NCBI GenBank assembly: GCA_963801055.1
Contig: CAWDDE010000007.1
Span: forward strand, 1-64,000
Length of the DNA: 64,000 nucleotides
Direction of reading: 5' to 3'
Source of the DNA: DASUPK01 sp963801055
Lineage (GTDB): Bacteria; Actinomycetota; Thermoleophilia; Solirubrobacterales; 70-9
Both the position numbers and the translations under genes were made by a program. Positions 1-8,341 of the stretch are shown here, piece by piece (position 1 is the first letter of the stretch; each line of letters starts with the position of its first letter). The notes beneath the pieces were generated by a model. That model saw only the letters and a list, made by a program, of their open reading frames with translations, was not told the DNA's origin and searched no databases.

Positions 1-108
1 CAAGGGTAGGCCCGCGCTAACCTTTGGTCAGTTCATTCGCTTGCCGCGAGGGCCCAAATATCACAGGGCACCGGGGAAGCGAACATCCAACGTAAGGAGC
101 GGCCCGCC

Positions 109-1137
109 GTGCTGGAGCTTCCTACCGTCAACGAACTTCCGGCCAAGCTGAGCGATCAGGAGATCGCGACCCTGAGCGACGAGGTCAAGGCGCTCGCCGC
201 CGAGCGCGACGCGGTGATCCTCGCCCACAACTACCAGCTGCCCGAGCTGCAGGACGTCGCCGACTTTGTGGGCGACTCCCTCGGCCTCTCTCGTCAGGCC
301 GCGACGACCGACGCACAGGTGATCGAATTCTGCGGCGTCCACTTCATGGCCGAGACGGCCTCGGTCCTCTGTCCCGACAAGACCGTCCTGATCGCGGACC
401 TCGGCGCGGGCTGCTCGCTGTCGGAGTCGATCAATGCCGACCAGCTCCGTACCTGGAAGGCCGAGCACCCCGGCGCGGTGGTGGTCATGTACGTCAACAC
501 CTCGGCCGCGGTGAAGGCCGAGACCGACTACTGCTGCACCTCGGGCAACGCGGTGCAGGTCGTCGAGCACATCCTCCGCGAGCACGGGCCAAATACCGAG
601 ATCCTCTTCGGCCCCGACATGTGGCTCGGCGCATTCGTCGAGCGCGAGACCGGGATCAAGGACGACCCGGAGCGGCGCGCTCGCTTTCACATCTGGGACG
701 GTGAGTGCCACGTCCACGCTGGCATCCGACCGGCCGACATCAAAACCGTCCGGGACGAGCATCCGAACGCCGACTTCTTGATCCACCCCGAGTGCGGCTG
801 CGCCACTCAGGCGATGGAGTACGTCGCCTCCGGGGACATCGACCCGAATGGGGTCCAGATGCTCTCCACCGGCGGAATGCTCAACTACATGGAGGAGCAC
901 CCCAAGGGCGAGTACATAGTCGCGACCGAGAACGGGATGCTGTATCCGCTCCAGCAGGCCGCGCCCCAGGCCAAGCTGATCGAGGCCAACCGGATGGCCT
1001 TCTGCAAGTACATGAAGATGATCACGCTGCCGAAGGTCCGCGACTCTCTGCGGGACTTCCGCTACGAGGTCAAGGTCCCACCGGAGATCGCGGCGCGCGC
1101 CACATTGCCGATCGAGCGCATGGTCGCGATCGGATAG
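109..1137 (+). CDS. nadA: Quinolinate synthase NadA
   Basis: This 342-residue protein condenses iminoaspartate with dihydroxyacetone phosphate to quinolinate, the first dedicated intermediate of de novo NAD synthesis. Family motifs are in order: AHNYQ near residue 40, a Cys in the GAGCSLSES segment near 100, TSGNA near 145, HPECGC near 230 and CKYMKMI near 303. These include the Cys ligands expected for the [4Fe-4S] cluster. The GTG start is chosen because AAGGAG at 94-99 lies 9 nt upstream. Length is normal for the long actinobacterial form. nadB and nadC are not adjacent; the next gene begins after a 95-nt gap. Confidence 0.97.
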   Translation: MLELPTVNELPAKLSDQEIATLSDEVKALAAERDAVILAHNYQLPELQDVADFVGDSLGLSRQAATTDAQVIEFCGVHFMAETASVLCPDKTVLIADLGAGCSLSESINADQLRTWKAEHPGAVVVMYVNTSAAVKAETDYCCTSGNAVQVVEHILREHGPNTEILFGPDMWLGAFVERETGIKDDPERRARFHIWDGECHVHAGIRPADIKTVRDEHPNADFLIHPECGCATQAMEYVASGDIDPNGVQMLSTGGMLNYMEEHPKGEYIVATENGMLYPLQQAAPQAKLIEANRMAFCKYMKMITLPKVRDSLRDFRYEVKVPPEIAARATLPIERMVAIG

Positions 1138-1231
1138 TCACCTACGCAACTTTCAGCGAGCTCGGAGGCTCAGGTCACAGGGCTGGCTGACCCGCCCCCG
1201 CCCGCGCTAATGCTAGGTTGCGCGCGGAGGG

Positions 1232-2113
1232 ATGTTGGAGATCGTTCTCCGGGTCGGGCTTGGCATCGTGCTCGCGGGCGCCGCGCTCGCGAAGCTTGCC
1301 GCGCCGAGCGAGAGCATCGCGGGCCTGTCGAGCTTCGGGTTCGAGGACGTGCGGCTGCGCCCGATCGCCTGGGCCGGGCTGATCGCCGTCGAGTTGGCCC
1401 TTGCGGTCGCGGTAGTGCTCGGGTCGGACGCCGCGGCCTACACCGCGGCGGGCCTGATGGCGATGTTCGCCGCTCTCACGGTGGCCGCGCTGCTTCGCGG
1501 CCGGGCGGGGGCGCCGTGCGCCTGCTTCGGTCCTCACTCCACCGTCTCCTGGCTCGGGGTGCTCAGGAACGTTGCTCTCGCGGCGGGCTTCGCCCTGATC
1601 CCGCTGATCGACTCGATCTCGATCGGCACCCAGGGGTGGCTGGCGATCGGCCTCGGCGTCGCGCTGCTCGCGTCTGGCGCCCTTGCGATCGCCCTGCTGG
1701 CCCTGGCCCGCGAGGTGGGCATGCTGCGCCTCCAGCTCGGGACGTCGGGCGCCCTCGAGATCGCTGGGGAGGGTCCGGAGGTCGGCTCGCGCGCGACGAA
1801 CCTCGCTGAACGCATCGGGCGGAACGGGGCCGACCTGGGCCTCGCCGTGTTCACCTCCGAGGGCTGTCGAATCTGCCAGACCCTCGCCCCGGCAATCGAC
1901 AATGTCGCCAAGGATCCGCGCGTCGCGGTCGCTGTCTTCGACGAGGTCGCGGAGGCGGAGCTCTGGCGCAGCCTGGAGATCCCCGGCAGCCCGTTTGCCC
2001 TCGCCCTCGACCGCAAGGGCACCGTGCTGGCCAAGGGGACGTTCAACAGCCTGGCGCAACTCGAGAGCGTGCTGGCAACGGCGGAGCGGCGGGGGCAACC
2101 GGTCGGTGCCTGA
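1232..2113 (+). CDS. MauE/DoxX-like membrane protein fused to a thioredoxin-like domain
   Basis: The N-terminal half has about four hydrophobic segments and the motif CACFG near residue 93, as in MauE redox-associated membrane proteins. After another membrane helix near 140-165 comes a soluble domain with CRIC near residue 212 (a CxxC site) and a GSPF turn, as in MauD/thioredoxin-like proteins. In the classical mau cluster MauE and MauD are separate and help disulfide formation in the dehydrogenase small subunit; here they appear fused. GGAGG at 1226-1230 sits only 1 nt before the ATG, so the true start may be a few codons downstream. The stop overlaps the next gene, suggesting an operon. Confidence 0.8.
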   Translation: MLEIVLRVGLGIVLAGAALAKLAAPSESIAGLSSFGFEDVRLRPIAWAGLIAVELALAVAVVLGSDAAAYTAAGLMAMFAALTVAALLRGRAGAPCACFGPHSTVSWLGVLRNVALAAGFALIPLIDSISIGTQGWLAIGLGVALLASGALAIALLALAREVGMLRLQLGTSGALEIAGEGPEVGSRATNLAERIGRNGADLGLAVFTSEGCRICQTLAPAIDNVAKDPRVAVAVFDEVAEAELWRSLEIPGSPFALALDRKGTVLAKGTFNSLAQLESVLATAERRGQPVGA

Positions 2114-2681
2114 GCACCTCGATCGGATCAGCGACTCGCTGGCCCGCGGTAGCTCGCGGCGAGGGTTTTTGGCGCGCGTGGGTGGCGCGTTGATGGCGAT
2201 CACCGCGGCGCGAACCGTCGGGACGCTGATCGAGCCCGGTGAGTCCGATGCTTTCCACTTCTGCGGTCACACCTTCACCACCGGGTCCTGTCCTCACCCA
2301 ACGGGGTTGCCGCGGATCGACTCCCAGGGTTTCCCCCTGCGGGCGAGCGACGGGCATGCGATCGACGACATCGGCCGGCCGGTGAACGACGCCGGTCAGC
2401 CGGTCGACGACGACGGGCAGCTCCTGCGGGCGCCTGACGGGCGTCCCCTGCCGCCGGCCCCCCGGACGCGCATCTGCGACCGAGTGCAGGACATCTACGG
2501 CATCCGGACATCGATCGACGGAGCCTGGTACCGCTGCTGCGGAGGCAAGGTCCGCAAGCTTGTCGACTGCTGTTCCTCCAACAACTCCCGCATCAACGGC
2601 GATGCGGCGTTGACCGGCTACTGCTTCGGCGGCCGCAAGGTGTTCTGTGTCCAGTACTACGACACGCGGGTGCCGTGCTGA
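2106..2681 (+). CDS. Tat-exported MauA-like (methylamine dehydrogenase light chain-like) Cys-rich protein
   Basis: This is a 191-residue protein. A twin-arginine motif SSRRGFL and a hydrophobic stretch at about residues 14-40 indicate Tat export. The exported part has ten cysteines, including CC pairs in YRCCGG and VDCC and the segment GYCFGG. IDG followed by a Cys-rich core and CFG resembles the methylamine dehydrogenase light chain. That enzyme needs two Trp residues for its TTQ cofactor; only one Trp (GAWY) is visible here and the position before CFG is Tyr, so TTQ chemistry is doubtful. The middle contains D-G/D-A-G rich repeats. The GTG at 2106 overlaps the previous stop; TGATG couples it to the next gene. 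Confidence 0.72.
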   Translation: MPEHLDRISDSLARGSSRRGFLARVGGALMAITAARTVGTLIEPGESDAFHFCGHTFTTGSCPHPTGLPRIDSQGFPLRASDGHAIDDIGRPVNDAGQPVDDDGQLLRAPDGRPLPPAPRTRICDRVQDIYGIRTSIDGAWYRCCGGKVRKLVDCCSSNNSRINGDAALTGYCFGGRKVFCVQYYDTRVPC

Positions 2682-4159
2682 TGTCCCCCCTTGAGATCGC
2701 TCTCGGGATCGCTGCGCTGCTGGTCGGCGCGACCGGGACATTCTCGCCCTGCGGGCTGTCGGTGATCGACACCATCGGCCCCACTGGCCACACGGGCGGC
2801 AGGCGGACGACCGTCGCCGCGTGCGCGGCCTTCCTGCCCGGCGCCGTCATCGGCGGACTGCTCACCTTCGGGTCGCTCGCCGCGTTCGGAGAGCTGCTGC
2901 ACGGGGCCGGTGGGCGAGCGGGGTATCTGGCGGCGGCCGCGATCGCGCTGCTCGCCGCGGCGCTCGAGGTGAGCGGGACCAGGATCGTGCCGCAGATCCG
3001 GCGGCAGCTGCCGGAGCACTGGCGCCGGGTCATGCCGATGCCGGTGGCGGCCGTCCTCTATGGGGTCTTGCTGGGGATCGGGTTCACCACCTTCGTGCTC
3101 TCGTTCGGAGTCTGGGCCCTGGCGGGGGTAAGCCTGGCCGTTGGGGATCCCTCCATTGGTCTGCTGATCGGCGGGGCCTTCGGCCTCGGACGCGCGCTCC
3201 CGATCCTCGTCCTCGCCCCGGCGGCGGGTGGCCGCGTCGGTATCCGCGCCACCGAGCTGATGTGTGAGCGGCCGGGCGTCTACCTCGGCCTGCGCCGCGG
3301 CGATGCAGCCGCGCTCGTTGCGGCGGCCCTGGCCCTGATCGTTGTCCCGGGCAGTGCCGGCGCCCAGGGTCCGAACATCGCGCAAGCGACCGACCCGTCC
3401 GCCACGGCCGATGCACTCCTCTTCCAGAGGTTGGGCGGCCCGGCCGTGGTCAGCCGGGGCGGCGTGGAGATCCCGCTGCCCGGCAGCGACCCGGCGATCG
3501 GCGGCCGTTATGTCGCAACCGTGGTGGGGGACGCCGTCCAGCTATTCGACCGGAGCACGCTCGCGCCGATCGCGCAGATCCCCGCACCGGGCGCGGACGC
3601 CATCGCCATCTCGGACACGTGGCTTGCCTATCGGGCCTCAGCCAACGGGGGCGACGCCATCTATACCCGGAACATCGGCAAACCGGCCGCACCGGCAGCG
3701 CCGTCCCGGGTTGCCTCCGCCGGCGGCGCCGATCAGCTCAGCCGCCCGGCGGTCGACGGCAGCATCCTCCTGTACGCGAGCGCCACGCCGGGAGGGAGCC
3801 GCGTGGTTCAGCGGATCATGGGAACCGGCAAGCACCGGGCGCTGGTGCGATCGCCGAGGCTGCTCCTGTTCGACCCGGCAATCAATGGCCGCTCGTTCGT
3901 CTACGTGCGCACCGACGCGCGCCGCAGCCGGCTGATGGTCCGCCGCCGGCACGCCCACGGATTCGGCGAGGTGCTTTTCTCGCTCGCCCGCTCGCGAGGA
4001 CAGCTCTGGTCGGATGCGCTCACCGGCTCGGTCGCCTATGCGACTGTGCTGCAGCCGAGTGCCCGAAACGCGGACGCCTCGATCGTCGGCGTCAGCCGTC
4101 GCCACCCGAAGCGCCTGCGTCAGCACGGGCCGCGCGGCGGCGGCAACCACCGGTTCTAG
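2681..4159 (+). CDS. MauF/CcdA-like membrane protein with C-terminal beta-propeller-like domain
   Basis: This is a 492-residue protein. Residues 1-185 hold about six membrane helices with TFSPCGLSVID near 20, the single-Cys signature of CcdA/DsbD/MauF-type electron-transfer membrane proteins. A further hydrophobic segment near 205-225 ends in a signal-like AQG. The remaining 260 residues are soluble and repeat beta-strand patterns (VVSRGG, YVATVVGD, WLAYRAS, ILLYAS, FVYVRTD), consistent with a beta-propeller; the fold is inferred. Methylamine dehydrogenase heavy chain is also a propeller, which makes the fusion notable. The ATG overlaps the upstream TGA (TGATG). A hairpin terminator follows. 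Confidence 0.65.
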   Translation: MSPLEIALGIAALLVGATGTFSPCGLSVIDTIGPTGHTGGRRTTVAACAAFLPGAVIGGLLTFGSLAAFGELLHGAGGRAGYLAAAAIALLAAALEVSGTRIVPQIRRQLPEHWRRVMPMPVAAVLYGVLLGIGFTTFVLSFGVWALAGVSLAVGDPSIGLLIGGAFGLGRALPILVLAPAAGGRVGIRATELMCERPGVYLGLRRGDAAALVAAALALIVVPGSAGAQGPNIAQATDPSATADALLFQRLGGPAVVSRGGVEIPLPGSDPAIGGRYVATVVGDAVQLFDRSTLAPIAQIPAPGADAIAISDTWLAYRASANGGDAIYTRNIGKPAAPAAPSRVASAGGADQLSRPAVDGSILLYASATPGGSRVVQRIMGTGKHRALVRSPRLLLFDPAINGRSFVYVRTDARRSRLMVRRRHAHGFGEVLFSLARSRGQLWSDALTGSVAYATVLQPSARNADASIVGVSRRHPKRLRQHGPRGGGNHRF

Positions 4160-4165
4160 CCTCAG

Positions 4166-4184
4166 CCGCATTCCAATGCGGTTT
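4166..4184 (+). terminator. Hairpin terminator after the mau-like operon
   Basis: CCGCA (4166-4170) pairs with TGCGG (4177-4181), with possible closure of two more A/T pairs, followed by TTT. It begins 7 nt after the stop of the propeller fusion gene. The stem is short, so termination strength is uncertain. Confidence 0.4.
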
Positions 4185-4261
4185 GCGGGCCGGATTGCAA
4201 CCATTTTGCAACCCGGACACGAAAGAGCCCGCCACACCTTCCGAGCTGCGATGGGCCTGCC

Positions 4262-4374
4262 CTACTCCCGCAGCCCGGCGGCTTCGACGGCCTCGGCATG
4301 GCTGAGGTAATTCCTCGCCCGAACCACGCGTCCATCTTCCAGCTCGTAGACATGGCCGGCGGTCGCGGCCGACG
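4262..4374 (-). pseudogene. C-terminal remnant of a SnoaL/NTF2-like gene
   Basis: On the minus strand an open frame without a start reads VYELEDGRVVRARNYL followed by AEAVEAAGLRE and a stop. This matches the end of SnoaL-like nuclear transport factor 2 family proteins (pattern VYxxxDGKIVRxxxYxxxxEALEAAG). Only about 37 codons remain and they abut the ACT gene stop at 4375, so the first two thirds of the gene are missing. The same terminal 27 bp recur at 4961-4987. The identification rests on pattern memory. Confidence 0.5.
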
Positions 4375-4806
4375 CTATAACGCCGCCCGCACCGCCTCCA
4401 TGTCGTCGGTGGCGACGACGAGCCCGCGGTGTCTCATCGGTCCCGTTCCAGGCCGCCCTATCTCACTTGCACCTTGCGTGATCCCGCCAAAGGTCGTGTA
4501 GGCGAGCTCGATGTTGACGCCGGCGTCGCCGAGCGCGCGCGCCAGGTGGCCCAGCGTGCCGGGCCGATCCTCGACGTCGATCACGAGCACCTCGCGCTCG
4601 TCGGCAACGCCGAGGCCGGCGTCCTCGAGCGCCTGGCGCGCGGCGCCGACATCGTCGTCGTCGAACAGGAGATGGATCACACTGCGACCCTCGCCCCTAA
4701 ACCCGGCCATGCCCTGGATGTTGACCCGGGCCGCGCCCGTCGCCTCGCCGAGCGCCGCGAGCTCACCGGGCTCGTCCTTGATTATCACCGTCACGTCCTT
4801 GGACAT
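4375..4806 (-). CDS. Tandem ACT-domain protein
   Basis: This 143-residue cytosolic protein carries two ACT-like modules. Residues 1-65 (KDEPGELAALGEATG then VNIQGMAGF) and 70-140 (DRPGTLGHLARALGDAGVNIEL) each show the PGxL turn and the GVNI beta-strand of small-molecule-binding ACT domains. ACT domains bind amino acids or other ligands and usually regulate metabolic enzymes; no partner enzyme is fused here. A purine-rich leader (GGGAGACGAGG) precedes the ATG. The gene stands alone, with a SnoaL remnant directly downstream. Confidence 0.85.
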   Translation of the reverse strand: MSKDVTVIIKDEPGELAALGEATGAARVNIQGMAGFRGEGRSVIHLLFDDDDVGAARQALEDAGLGVADEREVLVIDVEDRPGTLGHLARALGDAGVNIELAYTTFGGITQGASEIGRPGTGPMRHRGLVVATDDMEAVRAAL

Positions 4807-4960
4807 CTCCTCGTCTCCCTTCCCCGCCCCGGTACGTTCTCGCCGCGGGAGCCATGTTCTCCTGCGACATCGCCCGCTCAGTATCCCGCGCGCGCGTTGC
4901 CCATAGGGGTCTCAACCTGGAAAGCCGCCGGATGACTGGGAGGGCAAGTAGTCCAGGTGC

Positions 4961-4987
4961 GCCTACTCCCGCAGCCCGGCGGCTTCG
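4961..4987. repeat. 27-bp direct repeat (second copy; first at 4260-4286)
   Basis: The 27 bases at 4961-4987 match 4260-4286 exactly, and similarity continues weakly for about 10 more bases. On the minus strand both encode the same tail, AAGLRE plus a TAG stop. The first copy belongs to a longer SnoaL-like remnant. The second is the tail only, just past the stop of the secreted-protein gene at 4999. This suggests a duplicated and mostly deleted gene end. Confidence 0.7.
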
Positions 4988-4998
4988 GAGGGCTCGGA

Positions 4999-5415
4999 TT
5001 ATTTGACCGTGTAGATCGGCGAGCGGTCGCCGCTACACACGAACCCATCGCCCACCTTGGGCGACACCGTGGCATACACGTGCAACCCAGCCTTCGCTTG
5101 GACCGAAATGCCCCAGTTTCTTTCATCCATCAACACGACCTTGGCAACGCCGAGCTTGCGATCCGCCCCGGGCCGCTGCTTGAACAGGGTCACCCGTCGC
5201 CCAACCTCGCACTTCTTCCTGTCGCCTGAAACCACGTGGCCGTGGATAAGCGCGTGGCCCCGGGACCCTTGGTCCTGGGTGATCGTCAGCTTCGTGTTGT
5301 ACGTGGCCGCCAACGCCGTCTGCGCAGCGAGCGCCATCACGCCGGCGGCAGCCACGCCGATCACAATCGCGAATCGCCTACCCATCCCGTGCTTCTTCTT
5401 CGTCTGAGCCCTCAT
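4999..5415 (-). CDS. Small secreted protein of unknown function
   Basis: This is a 138-residue protein. After a basic N-terminus (TKKKHGMGRR) comes a hydrophobic segment at about residues 14-34 ending in ALAA, a typical Sec signal peptide. The mature part is about 105 residues, beta-rich in appearance (YNTKLTITQD, VTLFKQRPG, LHVYATVSP), with two cysteines (KKCEVG, FVCSGD) that could form a disulfide. The start is well supported: GGAGG at 5422-5426 lies 6 nt before the ATG. An open frame continues far upstream but its composition is non-coding. I do not recognise the family. The pattern resembles small secreted hypothetical proteins of Thermoleophilia. Confidence 0.75.
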   Translation of the reverse strand: MRAQTKKKHGMGRRFAIVIGVAAAGVMALAAQTALAATYNTKLTITQDQGSRGHALIHGHVVSGDRKKCEVGRRVTLFKQRPGADRKLGVAKVVLMDERNWGISVQAKAGLHVYATVSPKVGDGFVCSGDRSPIYTVK

Positions 5416-6539
5416 CTCGGGCCTCCTTCGAGTCGTGGCGTCGGACCTCCCAACGAGTCGAGGCTCCGGTGCCTGTTTGACGGCCAGAAGCCTCCGACAC
5501 GGCGGTATACGCTCGGTACACACGGGCCGGGCCAGGCGTGGTTTAGGCGTGCGAAGGGGCGAACCGTCAGCCCGAGGCGCCGCCGAGCGCGGTTGCCACG
5601 CGCTCTGCGGCGATCTCGTCGGACTGTGGCAGCAAATGGCTGTACAGCGCGGCGACCGAGCGCCGCGACCAGGACCCCGACTACCGACCCTCGAGGCACC
5701 GCCGCTAGGCGACTGCAGCCGAGGCGGCGAGGGACAACTAAGGGTCGGCGGTTGTTGTGTGTGTGTGTGTGTGCGCGCCTCCTCACTTCCGTGCGCCTCC
5801 TCACTTCCGTCCCTCCCCCCACGGCATAGGCTCGGCTTCGCCTCGGTTCGACGTTTTCTTATCCCCCTGTGCGTCGGGCCGGGGTTTCCTCCGCTAGCTC
5901 CTTCATCCTCAACTAAAGTGCCGACGCGCCCCGGGAGAAGAGAGGACGCGCCGGCGTCTCTTCGAGTGTAGTCCCGTCCATTTCCGCCCTCGGAGGGGAG
6001 GGTCGCAGGCGCGGATCGCGGATGCTGGAAACCGCCGAATGCCTCAGCGCAAAGAAAACCCAGTTTTCCGATGGGGAATCCGGGAAGGCTGCGATGATCC
6101 GAACCCGTGTTATCGGAGCCGCTCGGAGAGGGCTGGCGAATCGCACCCGACGGGGAGCCGCGAACCGCACGCCGTTGCTCTTGTCCGCGACCGCTCCTCG
6201 ACACGGACGTCGACGGCTGGACACTCTGCCTGCTGTGCGGTCGCGAGCCCTCGATCCGCTTACCAGTCTCCGTGAGCCGGAATGGCACGGGGCGGGTGCC
6301 CGCCGCCCGGTCGAACGGTGCGGTGTCGCACCCGCTCCCGGCCTGGGCTCGGCCCGCGCCGGCGGCGGTGCAGCTCGCGCTCTTCTGACTGCAACCCAAT
6401 TGCAACCACGCGGCGCCGGAATGGGCGGAATCGGGGGTATTCGGGACTATCGCCGCGAGTCCCGATTCCCGTGATTAGCAGGAGATTCCGGAACCGAGAC
6501 CACCAGCGACTACGGCGCCACCATAACCACCGGTTCTAG
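5416..6539. other. Gene-free stretch of about 1.1 kb
   Basis: No open frame here has convincing coding character. Contents seen are a GT dinucleotide run and an 18-bp tandem duplication (5757-5808), TGCAACC-type repeats at 6386-6406, and the 16-mer at 6525-6540 that also occurs at 4145-4160. Composition is less GC-skewed than in neighbouring genes. No tRNA or other RNA structure could be recognised. Confidence 0.55.
5757..5808. repeat. GT microsatellite followed by an 18-bp tandem duplication
   Basis: About eight GT units run from 5757 to 5772. They are followed by two consecutive near-identical 18-bp units (5773-5790 and 5791-5808) with core CGCCTCCTCACTTCC. This is non-coding, low-complexity sequence that could slip during replication. 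Confidence 0.8.
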
Positions 6540-7244
6540 CTACCAGCCAACAGGAGGCGCGAATGCTCGCAGCGGCGGCTCGGCGTAGCCGACCGCCCGA
6601 TAGAGCGTCGCGCTCGGCTTGGCCAGCAGCCAGCGGCCGCCGAGGCGCTCGAGGTAGATCACGTCGTCCTCGACGGAGACGTATTTGCGATCCGAGAAAT
6701 GGTGGGTGACCGTCGCGCTCACCCGGGCGCGATCCTCGCCCAGGTTCTCGGTTTTCACCTCCACAAGGGAGGTGCGGCGCCAGGCCGGGGCCCCGTCTCG
6801 CGGCCGGGTGCCGATCGACGCCCGCAGCGACGGGCGGCAGCCTCCGCGCGGCGTCGGCAGCTCGTTCGGATCCATAGCGCCAGGGACGAGGAGGGCGCAG
6901 ACCCGAGCGGCGTCGTGTCGGTCGAGCGCCCGGATGTAGTCGCTCACCACCGAGGCTACGGCGGAGCGGTCGGCGGTTGGCAACTCACCGGTGGAGGCCG
7001 GGCCCTGCGCCTCGGCCTCGGGGGTCGCCTCGGTCGCGGCCGGGCCCTCGGTCTCCTCCTCCGCGGCCTCCGCGGAGTCGGTGGGTCCTACCGAGCCGGG
7101 TGGGAGGTTTCCCGCGACCTCACCGCTCCCGGTGACCGTGGCCCCGGGCGTCGTCTTGGCCGAGGTGTCCTCGCCGCCCGACCCACCGCCGCAGCCCGCC
7201 AGAGCCAGCGCCAGTAGAGCAGTCGAGATCGCCGCCTTCGTCAT
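6540..7244 (-). CDS. Putative lipoprotein with an NTF2-like C-terminal domain
   Basis: This is a 234-residue protein. The N-terminus has a lipobox (LALALAGC, lipidated Cys at about residue 18), so it should be anchored outside the membrane. Residues 20-95 are low-complexity, rich in Gly, Glu, Thr and Pro, and act as a linker. Residues 97-225 (VVSDYIRALDRHDAARVCALL, then VTHHFSDRKY and GGRWLLAKPS) resemble the small NTF2/SnoaL-like lipoprotein domains common in actinobacteria. No catalytic motif is visible. The gene diverges from the transketolase operon and its stop overlaps the 16-bp repeat at 6525-6540. Confidence 0.72.
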   Translation of the reverse strand: MTKAAISTALLALALAGCGGGSGGEDTSAKTTPGATVTGSGEVAGNLPPGSVGPTDSAEAAEEETEGPAATEATPEAEAQGPASTGELPTADRSAVASVVSDYIRALDRHDAARVCALLVPGAMDPNELPTPRGGCRPSLRASIGTRPRDGAPAWRRTSLVEVKTENLGEDRARVSATVTHHFSDRKYVSVEDDVIYLERLGGRWLLAKPSATLYRAVGYAEPPLRAFAPPVGW

Positions 7245-7423
7245 GGCGCAGAGGCTAGGGGTACGCCCCTGACCGGACGGCGCCTCGCCGTGGTGGGTTT
7301 CCGTCGGCGCGGATTCATACGCTCCAACCGAGTGCCGCCCGCTGCTACCCTCGCCGCCCGGTCCTGAGTCGATTGCGACCCGAGCCCGCTGCCCCGAACG
7401 ACCAGGCGAAAGATGAGCCGCCG

Positions 7424-8341
7424 ATGGCGCACCTGAAGCCCGTCCCAGACCCCGAGCCCGAGCCCTCGACCAAGGCGGGGGGCAAGCCCTCGATTGCCGC
7501 GCTCGAGCGCTACGCCACCGTCCTGCGCATCCACTGCGTCCGCATGCTCGCGGTCGCCAAGTCCGGTCACCTCGACAGCTCGCTCTCGGCGGCCGACATC
7601 GTCGCCGCTCTCTACTACCGCGTCCTGCGCCACGACCCCTCCAACCCGAACTGGCCCGAGCGCGACCGTTTCGTCCTCTCCAAGGGCCACGCGGCCCCGA
7701 TCCAGTACGCCGCGCTCGCCGAGCACGGCTACTTCCCCGCCGACGACCTGATGGGCCTCCGGCAGATCGGCTCGCATCTCCAGGGCCACCCGGACATGAC
7801 CCGGACCCGGGGAATCGAGGTTTCCACCGGCTCGCTCGGGCAGGGCCTCTCGATGAGCGTCGGCATCTGCCTGGCGCTGCGGCTCGACGGCCTCGCCGAG
7901 ACCTCCCAGGTCTTCACCCTGATGTCCGACGGCGACTGCCAGGAGGGCGAGAGCTGGGAGGGCGCGATGGCCGCCGCCCACTTCGACCTCCCCAACCTGA
8001 CCGCGATCGTCGACTACAACCACCTGCAGACCGACGGAACCACCGAGGAGGTCATGGACACCGGCGACGTCCGGGCCAAGTTCGAGTCCTTCGGCTGGGA
8101 CGCGGTCGAGATCGACGGACACGACATGAGCGCGATCGTCGAGGCACTCGAGCGCAGCCGCACGCTCGATAGCCCCGCCGCCATCGTCTGCCAGACGAGG
8201 AAGGGCCGTGGGGTCTCGTTCATGGAGGATCGCTTCGGCTTTCACGGCAAGCCGCCGACCCAGGAACAGGCCGAGCAGGCGATGGAAGAGCTCGAGGCGA
8301 CCTACGCCGACCAGACCAAGGCGCTCGATGGGAGGGGCTGA
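7424..8341 (+). CDS. Transketolase, N-terminal subunit
   Basis: This is the thiamine diphosphate-binding half of a split transketolase (about 305 residues). Motifs in order: a conserved His in SGHLDSS, KGHAAP (active-site His region), GSLGQGLS, and the ThDP motif SDGDCQEGESWEG followed by DYN. It should pair with the next gene to transfer two-carbon units between sugar phosphates. A TTG start at 7373 is possible, but ATG 7424 (MAHLKP) gives a length closer to the family. TGATG overlap with the next gene implies translational coupling. Confidence 0.94.
   Translation: MAHLKPVPDPEPEPSTKAGGKPSIAALERYATVLRIHCVRMLAVAKSGHLDSSLSAADIVAALYYRVLRHDPSNPNWPERDRFVLSKGHAAPIQYAALAEHGYFPADDLMGLRQIGSHLQGHPDMTRTRGIEVSTGSLGQGLSMSVGICLALRLDGLAETSQVFTLMSDGDCQEGESWEGAMAAAHFDLPNLTAIVDYNHLQTDGTTEEVMDTGDVRAKFESFGWDAVEIDGHDMSAIVEALERSRTLDSPAAIVCQTRKGRGVSFMEDRFGFHGKPPTQEQAEQAMEELEATYADQTKALDGRG

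Noticed and set aside
61..900. Long open frame antisense to nadA
   Set aside because: High-GC shadow of a well-supported gene; no coherent motifs, and nadA on the other strand is unmistakable.
5745..5815. CRISPR-like or tandem repeat array
   Set aside because: Only a dinucleotide run and two 18-bp units; no regular repeat-spacer structure and no cas genes.
6090..6240. tRNA-like segment
   Set aside because: No acceptor stem or T-loop consensus could be folded by eye on either strand.
5416..6405. Minus-strand frame extending about 330 codons upstream of the small secreted protein
   Set aside because: Composition is Arg/Pro/Ser-rich and erratic, crosses the GT microsatellite, and the real start has a Shine-Dalgarno sequence at 5422-5426.
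7241..8245. Long open frame antisense to the transketolase N-terminal gene
   Set aside because: Shadow frame caused by GC-rich third positions; no family-like motifs.
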